Of a stretch of 12,816 nucleotides of DNA, positions 1-7,926 are shown in pieces. Source of the DNA: Bacteroidales bacterium UBA4073 (GTDB lineage Bacteria; Bacteroidota; Bacteroidia; Bacteroidales; Tenuifilaceae). The notes below the pieces were generated by a model, which worked only from the letters and a program-made list of their open reading frames with translations, made no database searches and was not told where the DNA came from. Made by a program: the position numbers and the translations under genes. The number at the start of each line of letters is the position of its first letter. Position 1 is the first letter of the stretch. Location of the stretch: positions 10,544 to 23,359 of the forward strand of contig DFYV01000168.1 in assembly GCA_002383425.1 (NCBI GenBank), read 5' to 3'.

Positions 1-10
1 CGGAAAAAGG

Positions 11-145
11 AATCTTTAATTCGTAATTCGTAATTTGGAATCTGGAATTTGGAATTTAGAATCTTGAATTTGGAATCTTGAATTTGGAATCTTGAATCTG
101 GAATCTTGAATCTCTAACCTTGAACCTTGAACTTTAACCTTTAAC
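11..145. repeat. Degenerate 7-bp tandem repeat (AATYTKG family)
   Basis: About 19 consecutive heptamers can be laid end to end without gaps. They start as AATCTTT (11-17) and AATTCGT (18-24, 25-31), pass through alternating AATTTGG, AATCTGG, AATTTAG and AATCTTG units, and decay into CCTTGAA (118-124, 125-131) and CTTTAAC (132-138, 139-145). The AA dinucleotide is kept in nearly every unit while the pyrimidine-rich part varies. No open reading frame or strong hairpin runs through it. The same heptamer reappears at 12656-12683. The block may begin left of the window. Confidence 0.85.
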
Positions 146-187
146 TTCCCTAAAATTAAGCTAAAATCCGAAACTTTTCAAACAACT

Positions 188-223
188 TTTGGTTAAATTT
201 AAACGGAATAGGCGTAATTTTTG
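188..223 (+). promoter_or_regulatory. Weak Bacteroidota-type promoter candidate for the outer-membrane protein gene
   Basis: TTTG at 188-191 is followed after 23 bp by TAATTTTTG at 215-223. This resembles the Bacteroidota -33 (TTTG) and -7 (TAnnTTTG) elements, but with one extra base in the -7 box and slightly long spacing. A second imperfect box, TACCTTGC, lies at 235-242. Either would give a short leader before the start at 268. This is inference from an imperfect match. Confidence 0.25.
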
Positions 224-267
224 TAGGAAAAATTTACCTTGCAAAAATATTTATACCATAAAATGGC

Positions 268-3200
268 ATGAGCAACATGAAGCGAATTTATTCATTTTCA
301 ATATTTTTGATTCTTATTCTGAGTAGCCAGCCAATGTTTGGGCAGTACTTTGGGAGGAACAAACCCATATACAAAAACATCAAATTTAACGTTTACCAAA
401 CCCCAAACTTTGAGGTATATTACTACCTGAAAAACGACAGCTTACTCAATGTTATTTCGCTTTCAGCCGAGAAATGGTACGATAGGCATTACCAGGTTTT
501 TAAAGATTCCATAGAAACCCGAAATCCTATTTTATTGTACAACGACCATGCCGACTTTCAGCAAACCACTGCAATATCGGGGAGCATAGGTGTTGGTACG
601 GGAGGGGTAACCGAAGTGCTTAAAAACAGGGTGGTATTTCCTATAACTGAAACATGGCAGCAAACCGATCATGTACTTGGACATGAGCTGGTACATGCTT
701 TTCAATTTAACTCATTGATTAATGGTGATGATTCTACATCCCTTAACTCAATCAGGAATCTGCCGCTGTGGATGGTTGAAGGCATGGCCGAATACTTATC
801 GTTAGGTACATACGATTATCAAACGGCAATGTGGATGCGCGATGCAGTGATAAACGATAACTTTCCCACCCTGGAAGCAATGACCTACTACCCCAATAAG
901 TATTTTCCTTACCGATGGGGACATGCTTTTTGGTCGTTTATCAGCCGGACTTTCGGCGATAGCCTGATTAACCCGATATTCAAAGAAACCGCCAAGCGTG
1001 GCTATAATTTTGCACTTACACGGTACCTGGGGTTAAACGAGCAAGCGTTTTCCACACTCTGGAAATCGGTTTACTACGATTACTTCAAACGAACGATGCC
1101 CGATACAGTAGAAGACCCCAATGGTACACAGATTCTTTTTGAGCGAAACGCCGGTGAAATAAACATATCGCCATCCGTTAGCCCTGATGGCCGATATTTA
1201 GCCTTTTACTCCGAAAAAGACCTTTTCTCAATCGACCTATACCTTGCCCATGCCATAAGCGGCAAGATTATTCGACGATTATCGAGCATTGTACATGACA
1301 ATGAAATTGATGCGCTCAACTTCATCGAATCGGCGGGCACATGGTCGCCCGATAGCCGTATGTTTGCCTTTATTGGTTTTAGCAAAGGCAAAAGTAAACT
1401 AATTATTGTTGATGTTTTCGATGGTAAGCTCATTCAGGAGTTTACCATTCCCAAGGTACCATCGTTTAACTACCCTGCCTGGTCGCCCGATGGAAAGAAC
1501 ATTGTGGTTTCGGGACTTGTAAATGGAATCAACGATTTATACCAGTACGATTTGACCTCCAAAAAAGTAACCCGCCTCACAAACGATCCGTGGTGCAACA
1601 TTCACCCGGCATGGTCGAGCGATGGGAAAAATATAGTTTACTCAACCGATAAACCCTCGCAAACCTCAATGGCTAAAACCACAGGGTATAACCTTGCCAC
1701 GTTTAATGTTGAAACCAAAACCATTACTGTGTTCGATATTCTACCCGGTGCCGATAATGTAAACCCAATGTTTTCGGGCGATAACAAGAACATATACTTC
1801 CTTTCCAACTGCGACGGGTATCGTAACCTTTTCAAGTTCAACATTGAAAGTGGTGAAGTTTATAGGTTAACCAGAATATTAACCGGAATTTCGGGAATGA
1901 CACCTCTTGCACCAGCCATGAGCGTTGCCCGCGAAAACGACGAGGTGGTTTACTCCCATTTTTTTAAAAGTAGATACTCAATATATACAGCCGACAGTAC
2001 CGACTTCAAAGCGGTAAGGATCAACCCGTACCATGTCGATTTTAACGCTTCAATTCTACCGCCTTTTAACAGGGCAACCGAAGGCTTGGTTGATAAAAAC
2101 CTTTCGGACAAGAGCTTACCCGTGAACATGGTTGACTCCTTCAAAACCGTTCCGTTTAAACCCAAATTCAAGCTCGACTATATTTCGAATATTGGCATGG
2201 GTATTAGCACTACACCTTACGGAACAGGTATGGCAGGCGGTGTTGAGATGCTATTCAGTGATATTACCGGCAAAAATATGGTTTACACCGGCTTATCGTT
2301 AAATGGTGAAATCTACGACTTTGGGGGGCAGGTAGCATTCCTCCAACAAAAAAAGTACATCACATGGGGCGTAACCGCATCGCATATTCCATACTCTTTT
2401 GGACAGTACGGATACGATACCATACACAAGGAAACCATAATTATAGAGGATTTTCAGCTAATACAAATTCGAATGTTCGAAACTGCCACGGGATTGCTGG
2501 CGTACTTCCCGTTATCGACAACCCAGAGGTTTGAGCTTAATGGTTCAATAGCCCGCTACTACTACCGTGCCGACATCTACTCAAACTATTACATTGATGG
2601 GTACTTTGTTGGTTCAGAACGCAAGAAAGGCGAAGTTCCTCCGGGATTTTGGCTACAACAATCAAGTGCTGCTTACGTTTACGATAATTCCGATTTTGGA
2701 ATAGCCTCACCCATGCGTGGTAATAGACTACGATTCCAAGTTTCCAGAACTCTTGGGGAATATGACTACTGGGGAGCACTGGCCGACTTGCGTAAGTACA
2801 TATTCCGTAAGCCAGTAAGTTTTGCATTCCGCACCCTTTACTATGGTCGTTTTGGTTCAACAATCGACAACAATATCCTGTATCCGCTATACATTGGTTA
2901 CCCATGGTACGTAAGAGGTTACGATAGTAACGCATTTATGGACTATGGTCAATCGGGAAATGTAAATATTGACCAACTTACCGGGAATCATATTGCTGTA
3001 GCAAACTTTGAAATAAGAGTTCCATTTACAGGCCCTGAACGGCTTACCCTAATCAAATCAGGATCATTTTTTACCGAACTTGCTTTTTTTACCGATGCAG
3101 GAATAGCCTGGACAAAAGATTATCCTCCAAGTCTGAAATGGAAACCAAGTTCAGTAACCGATAGGACTCCATTTGTAAGTTCAGGCATTAGCCTGAGGAT

Positions 3201-3306
3201 AAATTTATTTGGGATGATGATTTTAGAGCCCTACTACGCAATACCCTATCAGCTAGGTGGCTTTAAATCGGCAAATTGGGGGATCAACTTTATCCCCGGA
3301 TGGTAA
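268..3306 (+). CDS. Outer-membrane protein: HExxH peptidase-like domain, TolB-like propeller and surface-antigen barrel
   Basis: The 1012-residue protein has a signal peptide (hydrophobic residues 7-20, cleavage near residue 25-26). A gluzincin-like domain follows, with HELVH at 139-143 and E171 in an EGMAEY motif as likely third zinc ligand, the pattern of the peptidase MA-like family. At least five WD40-like/PD40 motifs of the SPDGR type lie near 301-315, 356-370, 402-416, 446-460 and 499-513, indicating a TolB-like propeller. From about residue 645 the sequence alternates like beta strands, with an RGY motif at 883-885 and a C-terminal aromatic W1012, as in the Omp85/bacterial surface antigen (D15) barrel. 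It probably sits in the outer membrane with protease and propeller in the periplasm (inference). The start at 268 or the ATG at 277 (MKRIYSF) both fit. Substrate unknown. Its stop lies 2 bp from the convergent MATE stop. Confidence 0.85.
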   Translation: MSNMKRIYSFSIFLILILSSQPMFGQYFGRNKPIYKNIKFNVYQTPNFEVYYYLKNDSLLNVISLSAEKWYDRHYQVFKDSIETRNPILLYNDHADFQQTTAISGSIGVGTGGVTEVLKNRVVFPITETWQQTDHVLGHELVHAFQFNSLINGDDSTSLNSIRNLPLWMVEGMAEYLSLGTYDYQTAMWMRDAVINDNFPTLEAMTYYPNKYFPYRWGHAFWSFISRTFGDSLINPIFKETAKRGYNFALTRYLGLNEQAFSTLWKSVYYDYFKRTMPDTVEDPNGTQILFERNAGEINISPSVSPDGRYLAFYSEKDLFSIDLYLAHAISGKIIRRLSSIVHDNEIDALNFIESAGTWSPDSRMFAFIGFSKGKSKLIIVDVFDGKLIQEFTIPKVPSFNYPAWSPDGKNIVVSGLVNGINDLYQYDLTSKKVTRLTNDPWCNIHPAWSSDGKNIVYSTDKPSQTSMAKTTGYNLATFNVETKTITVFDILPGADNVNPMFSGDNKNIYFLSNCDGYRNLFKFNIESGEVYRLTRILTGISGMTPLAPAMSVARENDEVVYSHFFKSRYSIYTADSTDFKAVRINPYHVDFNASILPPFNRATEGLVDKNLSDKSLPVNMVDSFKTVPFKPKFKLDYISNIGMGISTTPYGTGMAGGVEMLFSDITGKNMVYTGLSLNGEIYDFGGQVAFLQQKKYITWGVTASHIPYSFGQYGYDTIHKETIIIEDFQLIQIRMFETATGLLAYFPLSTTQRFELNGSIARYYYRADIYSNYYIDGYFVGSERKKGEVPPGFWLQQSSAAYVYDNSDFGIASPMRGNRLRFQVSRTLGEYDYWGALADLRKYIFRKPVSFAFRTLYYGRFGSTIDNNILYPLYIGYPWYVRGYDSNAFMDYGQSGNVNIDQLTGNHIAVANFEIRVPFTGPERLTLIKSGSFFTELAFFTDAGIAWTKDYPPSLKWKPSSVTDRTPFVSSGISLRINLFGMMILEPYYAIPYQLGGFKSANWGINFIPGW
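3279..3297 (-). terminator. Possible weak hairpin terminator for the MATE gene
   Basis: GGGGAT (3279-3284) and ATCCCC (3292-3297) form a perfect 6-bp GC-rich stem with a 7-base loop, 12 bp past the MATE stop on the minus strand and inside the last codons of the opposing gene. The T-tract beyond it is poor (CAATTTGCC), so termination is doubtful. It shares base 3297 with the plus-strand terminator, and the sequence is also constrained by coding. Confidence 0.2.
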
Positions 3307-3326
3307 TGCTATACCAACCGATTTTT
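3297..3326 (+). terminator. Intrinsic terminator overlapping both convergent stop codons
   Basis: The arms CGGATGGTA (3297-3305) and TACCAACCG (3312-3320) pair over nine positions with a single A-A mismatch, around a 6-base loop. ATTTTT follows at 3321-3326. The left arm contains the last codons and stop of the outer-membrane protein gene, and the loop covers the stop of the MATE gene. The T-run is on the plus-strand side, so it would end transcription of the outer-membrane protein gene. Confidence 0.5.
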
Positions 3327-4637
3327 CCAACGACCAGTTTTCAGGTATATTAACGAAATGGCTGTAACCAAAATGCCATACAGAATTTCCGAAGTCCAAA
3401 CCCAGCTTAGCGATTTGCCCAATACTAATGCTGCAAAGTACGCCCAACCGAGGTAAATTGTTAATGTAAACGCCTCTACGGCAAACGAAATCTTAGTGCT
3501 ACCCGTTCCTGAAACCCCGTTGAAACTAATATATGCCGATGCCATGGTAATTGCCGCCACCGCAATTACTCTAATTACCGGTAGTGTAGCATTTACTATA
3601 CGCTCATCGTTTGTGTAAACCTTAACAACATCCTCACTAAAAATCAACATCAAAACCGATAAGACAACCACAGCAACCATTGTAATTCGTATAACCTTTT
3701 TGACCAGCATAACCACCATTCCTGACATACCTTTTCCAATGTACTGACTCACAAATGTATTGGTAGCCGAAGCAAAACCCCATATCGGAATCATAAGAAT
3801 GATATAGATACTCCGAACAATATTGGAAACAGCAAGTGAAATTTCGCCCATCTTTTCAATGATCAAAAAAAACACAAACCAAACAAAAATCGAAAGGAAA
3901 AATTGTAACATTAAAGGCCAGGAAATACTGAGTAAGGACACCAACAACTTTTTTGAAAACTTCTCAAAATGGAACAACTTGTACTTGCTAACATTCATAT
4001 TGCCAATGTATAAAAGCAAGAATAGTGCCCCCAAAACTTCGGCAATTACCGAAGCCAATGCAGCCCCCCGAATTCCCATTTCAGGAAATCCAAAATTTCC
4101 GAATATCAACCCGTAGTCGAGAACAATATTAGTAAGAACAGTGATGAACGAGGTTAAAGTAAGCACCCTTGTTCGGGTAATGCCTATTAAAAAAGCATTG
4201 AACGAATATGTTATGAAGGCAAATGGCAATCCAAAAAGTCGAATTCCAAAAAAAGATTGAGCAGCATAGCTTACAGCACTTGATTTTACAGCCATACTAA
4301 AAAAAGCAGGATTTACAAGCCCAGCAATTGCTATTACTACCATGGCCAAAACGCCCAGCGTAAAAAGTAAATGTTCAACCACACGACCAACCGCATCGTT
4401 AGTGCCCTCGCCTACTCGACGTGCAATAATTATTTGACCACCCAACGCCATGCCCCAACCCAGCATAAGTAAAACCTGGTAAAGCAACCCGCCAAGCACC
4501 CCACCACCTAATGCAATTTCCCCAACTCGTCCAAGAAAAGCGGTATCGGTTATATTCAGAATATTCTGTGCAACGCTCCCCAGTATGATTGGATAAGCCA
4601 CCATCCAGATTTCCTTATAGGAAATATCAAGTTTCAT
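3309..4637 (-). CDS. MATE-family multidrug/toxin efflux transporter
   Basis: The 442-residue integral inner-membrane protein has about 12 hydrophobic segments and no cleavable signal, the usual length and layout of MATE transporters (NorM/DinF relatives). These exchange Na+ or H+ for cationic drugs or metabolites. The first repeat carries the typical TM1 motif, with P16 in YPIILG and the acidic D31 in NITDTAFLGR, the position of the cation-coupling Asp in characterised MATEs. The second repeat starts near residue 238 with ISWPLML and contains SATNTFVSQYIGKG, matching the N-terminal GGQIIIARRVGEG segment, so the internal two-fold symmetry is visible. It starts at ATG 4637, 27 bp past the terminator of the upstream S9 gene on the same strand, so it may depend on read-through or on a promoter I cannot recognise. 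Substrate cannot be told from sequence. The family call is secure, the subfamily is not. Confidence 0.93.
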   Translation of the reverse strand: MKLDISYKEIWMVAYPIILGSVAQNILNITDTAFLGRVGEIALGGGVLGGLLYQVLLMLGWGMALGGQIIIARRVGEGTNDAVGRVVEHLLFTLGVLAMVVIAIAGLVNPAFFSMAVKSSAVSYAAQSFFGIRLFGLPFAFITYSFNAFLIGITRTRVLTLTSFITVLTNIVLDYGLIFGNFGFPEMGIRGAALASVIAEVLGALFLLLYIGNMNVSKYKLFHFEKFSKKLLVSLLSISWPLMLQFFLSIFVWFVFFLIIEKMGEISLAVSNIVRSIYIILMIPIWGFASATNTFVSQYIGKGMSGMVVMLVKKVIRITMVAVVVLSVLMLIFSEDVVKVYTNDERIVNATLPVIRVIAVAAITMASAYISFNGVSGTGSTKISFAVEAFTLTIYLGWAYFAALVLGKSLSWVWTSEILYGILVTAISLIYLKTGRWKNRLV

Positions 4638-4663
4638 CGCTAAAAATTTCTAAGAAATTAAGA

Positions 4664-4688
4664 AAAAGGCAGGTGTTGCCTGCCTTTT
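4664..4688 (-). terminator. Intrinsic terminator of the S9 peptidase gene
   Basis: A perfect 10-bp stem AAAAGGCAGG / CCTGCCTTTT (4664-4673 with 4679-4688) encloses a 5-base loop. On the minus strand it is followed by TC and an AT-rich, T-rich stretch, so with the arm the run reads TTTTTC. It lies 22 bp past the stop codon of the S9 peptidase gene and separates it from the MATE gene. Confidence 0.8.
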
Positions 4689-4710
4689 CAACATACATTC
4701 CAATATTTTT

Positions 4711-6837
4711 TTAAAGGTTATCGTCAAAGTAGCGTATGATCTTATCGATCAGGTGAACCCTATCCTTTCCCATCACATTATGGTCGTGCTGGGGATACAT
4801 GAAAAAGTCAACCTGAACGCCACTCTTTATGAATTCATGAATTAAAGTAAGGCTATTTTGTGGTACTACGGTTCTGTCCATGTCATCATGAATTATAAGC
4901 ACCTTTCCTTTCAGGTTGGCAACATAATTTTTTAGGTCAGCATTACTGTAACCGTCGGGGTTTTCATCAGGTGTATCCATGTAACGTTCGCCATACATAA
5001 CCTCATAGAATTTCCAGTCGGTTACAGGGCCACCAGCGACTCCAACCCTAAACTGTTCCGAAGCTCTAAGCATCATGGTTAGTGTCATAAATCCCCCAAA
5101 ACTCCAACCATGAACCCCCAAGCGGGCTGAATCAACGTAAGATAACGATTTAAGATATTCAACCCCAACAAGCTGATCGTTTAGCTCAACAGTTCCCAGC
5201 TGGCGGTGGATAACCTGTTCAAACTCAGCCCCCCTGTTGGATGTGCCACGATTATCGAGGGTAAACAAAATATACCCCATATTGGCCATGTAGCATTCCC
5301 AAAGACGTGCACCGCCCATCCAGCTGTTGATTACCAGCTGTGAATGTGGCCCCCCATAAACATAAATTACAGCCGGATACTTTTGGGTTGAATCAAAATT
5401 AGTTGGCTTAATCATTCTTCCGTATAGAGTAGTTCCGTCCTTAGCGGTAAGGGTAATTAACCTGGGCAAAGAAACATTGTAGCCGTTGTAGGGGTTTGGT
5501 GCATCAACCAGCTGTTTAACCAATTTGCCCTTTGTGGTGAAAAGCCCAACCCTGTTGGGAATGTCGATTGAAGTATAAAAGTCAACAAAATACTTAAAAT
5601 CGGGGCTAACAACACTTCGGTGAGTTCCCGAGCCAGATGTTAAATGCAAAGTTGCCCCATTTTTTATATTAATGGAATACAGATGCCTTTCTAACGGGCT
5701 TTCGGTAGTAGCTGCATAGTATATTATTCCATTACTGGCGTCGATGGCATCAATACTTGTTACCTCCCACTCACCCTTGGTTAGCTGTTTAATAAGTTTA
5801 CCATCTGTTGAGTATAGGTAGATGTGGTTCCACCCATCGGCACGACTTTGCCAAACAAAAGTGTCATTGCTGATAAATTGTGGTGAATTTAGTGGTTCAA
5901 CATATTTATCGTTACGTTCCTCAAACAGGGTTTTCACAAAATCGCCATTGCTAACGCTATAACAATTCATTTTCATGTGGTTCTGCTCCCTGTTTAGTAT
6001 AGCTAAAAATATTGAACTTTCGTCGGGGCTCCACGCTAAATTGGTTAAATACTGCTCACGGGGTTCTCCTGTTTTAAGTTCAACAGTAGTACGGGTTTGA
6101 GTATCGTACACCCTAACCGTGACCTCATGGCTACGCATGCCAGCCATTGGGTAACGAATACTTACCAGCTCACCAACCCTTTTTGAGATATCAACAAGGG
6201 GGTACTGGCTAACCATGCTCTCGTCCATGTGGTAGTAAGCCAGATAACGACCAGTTGGCGACCAGAATGTTCCCTTGTTAATTCCGAACTCGTTTCGATG
6301 AACGCTTTGGCCATTGACCAATCCATCTAACGAGTCGTTAGTCAGAGCTACGGATTCCCCCTGCGTGCTCATCAAAAAAATATTTTGACCCAAAGTAAAC
6401 GACATCCACTGACCATCGGGGCTAAATTCGTGGTTCTGGCTATTATCGGCAATTAAAAATTTTGAAGGAATAGCTTTATCCTCAGTATTAAACAGTACAA
6501 AATACTTATCAGCCTTGAATCGGATGTGCTTCCCATCAACCCATCCCCATGGTATCCTTTTTAAAGGTTGAAAGTTGTTAGCTTTGAGGGCATCGTTAAT
6601 ATCCGATAGGGTAAGAGCCCTATTCATCTTAGAATTTGTAACGTTTACTATTACCAAACTATCGTTGCTAACGTAGGAATACTCCGTTTTGCCTGGTAAC
6701 CAGCTGAAGCCTGTTAAAGTTTTTGGACGGAACTCAGTGTATTGCTGTTGTACTGCTTGTTCTAACGTGAGTTCCTTTTGCCCTAAGGCAGTAGAGAATG
6801 AACTTATAATCAGAAAAAAGGATATAAATCTTTTCAT
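4711..6837 (-). CDS. ptpA: Prolyl tripeptidyl peptidase-like S9 serine peptidase, secreted
   Basis: The 708-residue protein has a signal peptide (residues 1 to about 20, ending ALGQ), a DPP IV-type N-terminal propeller (about 35-460) and a C-terminal alpha/beta-hydrolase domain (about 465-708). The catalytic triad is S579 in GWSFGG, D654 in DDMDRTV and H686 in HDHNV. The Ser-Asp and Ser-His spacings (75 and 107) equal those I recall for P. gingivalis PtpA (S603, D678, H710). E612 in FYEVMYGERY and E183 in RNEFGI match the PtpA residues that bind the substrate amino terminus (E636, E205). The propeller shows a single Glu there, not the double Glu of classical DPP IV. It would remove Xaa-Xaa-Pro tripeptides from peptides in the periplasm or at the cell surface, serving peptide nutrition. 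It is divergent from the ABC-transporter cluster. Start ATG 6837 fits the signal peptide. The peptidase class is secure; tripeptidyl rather than dipeptidyl specificity is a good inference. Confidence 0.9.
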   Translation of the reverse strand: MKRFISFFLIISSFSTALGQKELTLEQAVQQQYTEFRPKTLTGFSWLPGKTEYSYVSNDSLVIVNVTNSKMNRALTLSDINDALKANNFQPLKRIPWGWVDGKHIRFKADKYFVLFNTEDKAIPSKFLIADNSQNHEFSPDGQWMSFTLGQNIFLMSTQGESVALTNDSLDGLVNGQSVHRNEFGINKGTFWSPTGRYLAYYHMDESMVSQYPLVDISKRVGELVSIRYPMAGMRSHEVTVRVYDTQTRTTVELKTGEPREQYLTNLAWSPDESSIFLAILNREQNHMKMNCYSVSNGDFVKTLFEERNDKYVEPLNSPQFISNDTFVWQSRADGWNHIYLYSTDGKLIKQLTKGEWEVTSIDAIDASNGIIYYAATTESPLERHLYSINIKNGATLHLTSGSGTHRSVVSPDFKYFVDFYTSIDIPNRVGLFTTKGKLVKQLVDAPNPYNGYNVSLPRLITLTAKDGTTLYGRMIKPTNFDSTQKYPAVIYVYGGPHSQLVINSWMGGARLWECYMANMGYILFTLDNRGTSNRGAEFEQVIHRQLGTVELNDQLVGVEYLKSLSYVDSARLGVHGWSFGGFMTLTMMLRASEQFRVGVAGGPVTDWKFYEVMYGERYMDTPDENPDGYSNADLKNYVANLKGKVLIIHDDMDRTVVPQNSLTLIHEFIKSGVQVDFFMYPQHDHNVMGKDRVHLIDKIIRYFDDNL

Positions 6838-7007
6838 TAAAGTAATTTTTAGGGTAACGTTGTTGAATGTTAAGCTAAAATAGTTAACTTTATTCTTTTA
6901 ATAGACAATCAAACCCGTATATGGTTTAAAAAAATTATATACTAACCCGCATATTTCAACAAAAATGGTATTTTTGCTACATTAACATCACGTTCAGCAA
7001 CTTTTTT
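6838..7007. other. Divergent intergenic region with a paired 11-bp direct repeat
   Basis: This 170-bp AT-rich spacer must hold the promoters of both the S9 peptidase (minus) and the ABC cluster (plus). AACCCGTATAT at 6912-6922 recurs as AACCCGCATAT at 6944-6954, identical at 10 of 11 bases, with starts 32 bp apart (about three helical turns). An inverted repeat GTATAT (6917-6922) / ATATAC (6937-6942) overlaps the first copy. These could be operator half-sites. On the minus strand a 5/6 match to the -7 element, TATTTTAG, lies at 6875-6882 without a well placed -33 box. Confidence 0.4.
6969..6976 (+). promoter_or_regulatory. Bacteroidota -7 promoter element for the lipoprotein-ABC cluster
   Basis: TATTTTTG is an exact match to the Bacteroidota -7 consensus TAnnTTTG. 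It places the transcription start about 25-30 bases before the ATG at 7008. No TTTG -33 element stands at the expected distance upstream; the direct-repeat pair ending at 6954 lies there instead, which would suit an activator-dependent promoter (inference). Confidence 0.45.
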
Positions 7008-7916
7008 ATGATTGAACCAATAAAAATGGTACTTAAACACTTCGGAATAGCACTTTTAACTGTTGCAATAGGTATTGCCATAACATCATGTAAATCATCG
7101 CCCAGGAATGAAGACAACCCATCACAGCCAGCTGCCGATACCCTCTCCACACTTGTAAAGTTTGATAATGCAATTTTTCCTACCCCATCGCCATGGCAAG
7201 TAATAAAACTTATTCAAAAAAATAACATTCCATTCAGTGAGTCATACATCAATAACGCCAGCAACTACCAACAATACACCACCTCGTTTAAGCAGGCGGT
7301 TAACCTGGGTATTTACGGCATCGATTTAAGCTACCTAAACATTTACGATAAAACCCAGGAATCGCTTCAATACCTGGGGATAATAAAGAAATTAAGCGAC
7401 CAGCTAAGAATAACTGAATCATTCGACGAGCAGATATTTGAAAGGATTGAAAACAATATAGAAAATAAGGATTCACTGGTAAAAATTATATCCGATACCT
7501 ATGCAAATTCTGACTTATACCTTAAAAAGAACGAGCGGTACGATATTAGCGCATTAGTAGTAACGGGATGTTGGGTAGAAAGCCTGTACATAATGTCAAA
7601 AATTGCACAGGAAAGCACTAATCGGGAAATAATAAACCGTATTGGCGAACAAAAACATCCGTTGGACAACCTTATTGAACTTTTAACCCCATTTTACTAC
7701 AAGTCAACCGAATTTGCCAACCTTCTTGATGGGTTAATCGACTTGGCCTACGAATTTGATGGAATAATTTACTCATACACCTACCGTGAACCTTTAGTGG
7801 ACGAGCGAAACAAGCTTATCACCATTAAAAGTCAATCGAGGGTGGTAATGTCGGAGTATCACCTAAAAATTATCAGTAAAAAAATTGAGCAAATTCGTTC
7901 ATTGTTAACCGAATAA
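7008..7916 (+). CDS. Uncharacterised lipoprotein, first gene of the ABC-transporter cluster
   Basis: The 302-residue protein starts with a lipoprotein signal peptide: charged K6/K10, hydrophobic residues 12-25, and an ITSC lipobox with C28 as the lipidated cysteine. Starting at the second ATG (7026, MVLKHFG) would give an equally good, shorter signal, and the true start is undecided. A low-complexity linker rich in S, N, P and D (about 29-45) precedes a mainly helical body of roughly 250 residues. A distinctive FPTPSPWQVIKLIQ stretch at about 57-70 begins it, followed by amphipathic helices with many Lys/Glu pairs. I do not recognise the family. It is 10 bp upstream of a small secreted protein and in the same direction as a large ABC transporter, so I infer an envelope partner or accessory subunit of that transporter. 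Whether it faces the periplasm or the surface cannot be told. Confidence 0.85.
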   Translation: MIEPIKMVLKHFGIALLTVAIGIAITSCKSSPRNEDNPSQPAADTLSTLVKFDNAIFPTPSPWQVIKLIQKNNIPFSESYINNASNYQQYTTSFKQAVNLGIYGIDLSYLNIYDKTQESLQYLGIIKKLSDQLRITESFDEQIFERIENNIENKDSLVKIISDTYANSDLYLKKNERYDISALVVTGCWVESLYIMSKIAQESTNREIINRIGEQKHPLDNLIELLTPFYYKSTEFANLLDGLIDLAYEFDGIIYSYTYREPLVDERNKLITIKSQSRVVMSEYHLKIISKKIEQIRSLLTE

Positions 7917-7926
7917 ATATTTCACC

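Noticed and set aside
11..145. CRISPR array
   Set aside because: Units are 7 bp, contiguous, without unique spacers, and no cas gene is near.
156..167. 12-bp sequence TTAAGCTAAAAT shared with 6870-6881
   Set aside because: In 12.8 kb of AT-rich DNA several chance 12-bp matches are expected, and the two copies have opposite orientation relative to their genes.
2537..2935. Open frame of 132 codons on the minus strand inside the outer-membrane protein gene
   Set aside because: It lies wholly within a well supported gene on the other strand, and its translation has no recognisable domain and an atypical composition (many Cys, His, Arg). It is a shadow frame.
3823..4116. Open frame of 97 codons on the plus strand opposite the MATE gene
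   Set aside because: The MATE membrane segments on the other strand explain the sequence; the frame's translation is low-complexity Asn/Lys/Ile-rich.
3307..4637. Operon of S9 peptidase and MATE exporter as one functional unit
   Set aside because: A perfect 10-bp terminator lies between them and the functions are unrelated; same-strand adjacency alone is weak evidence.
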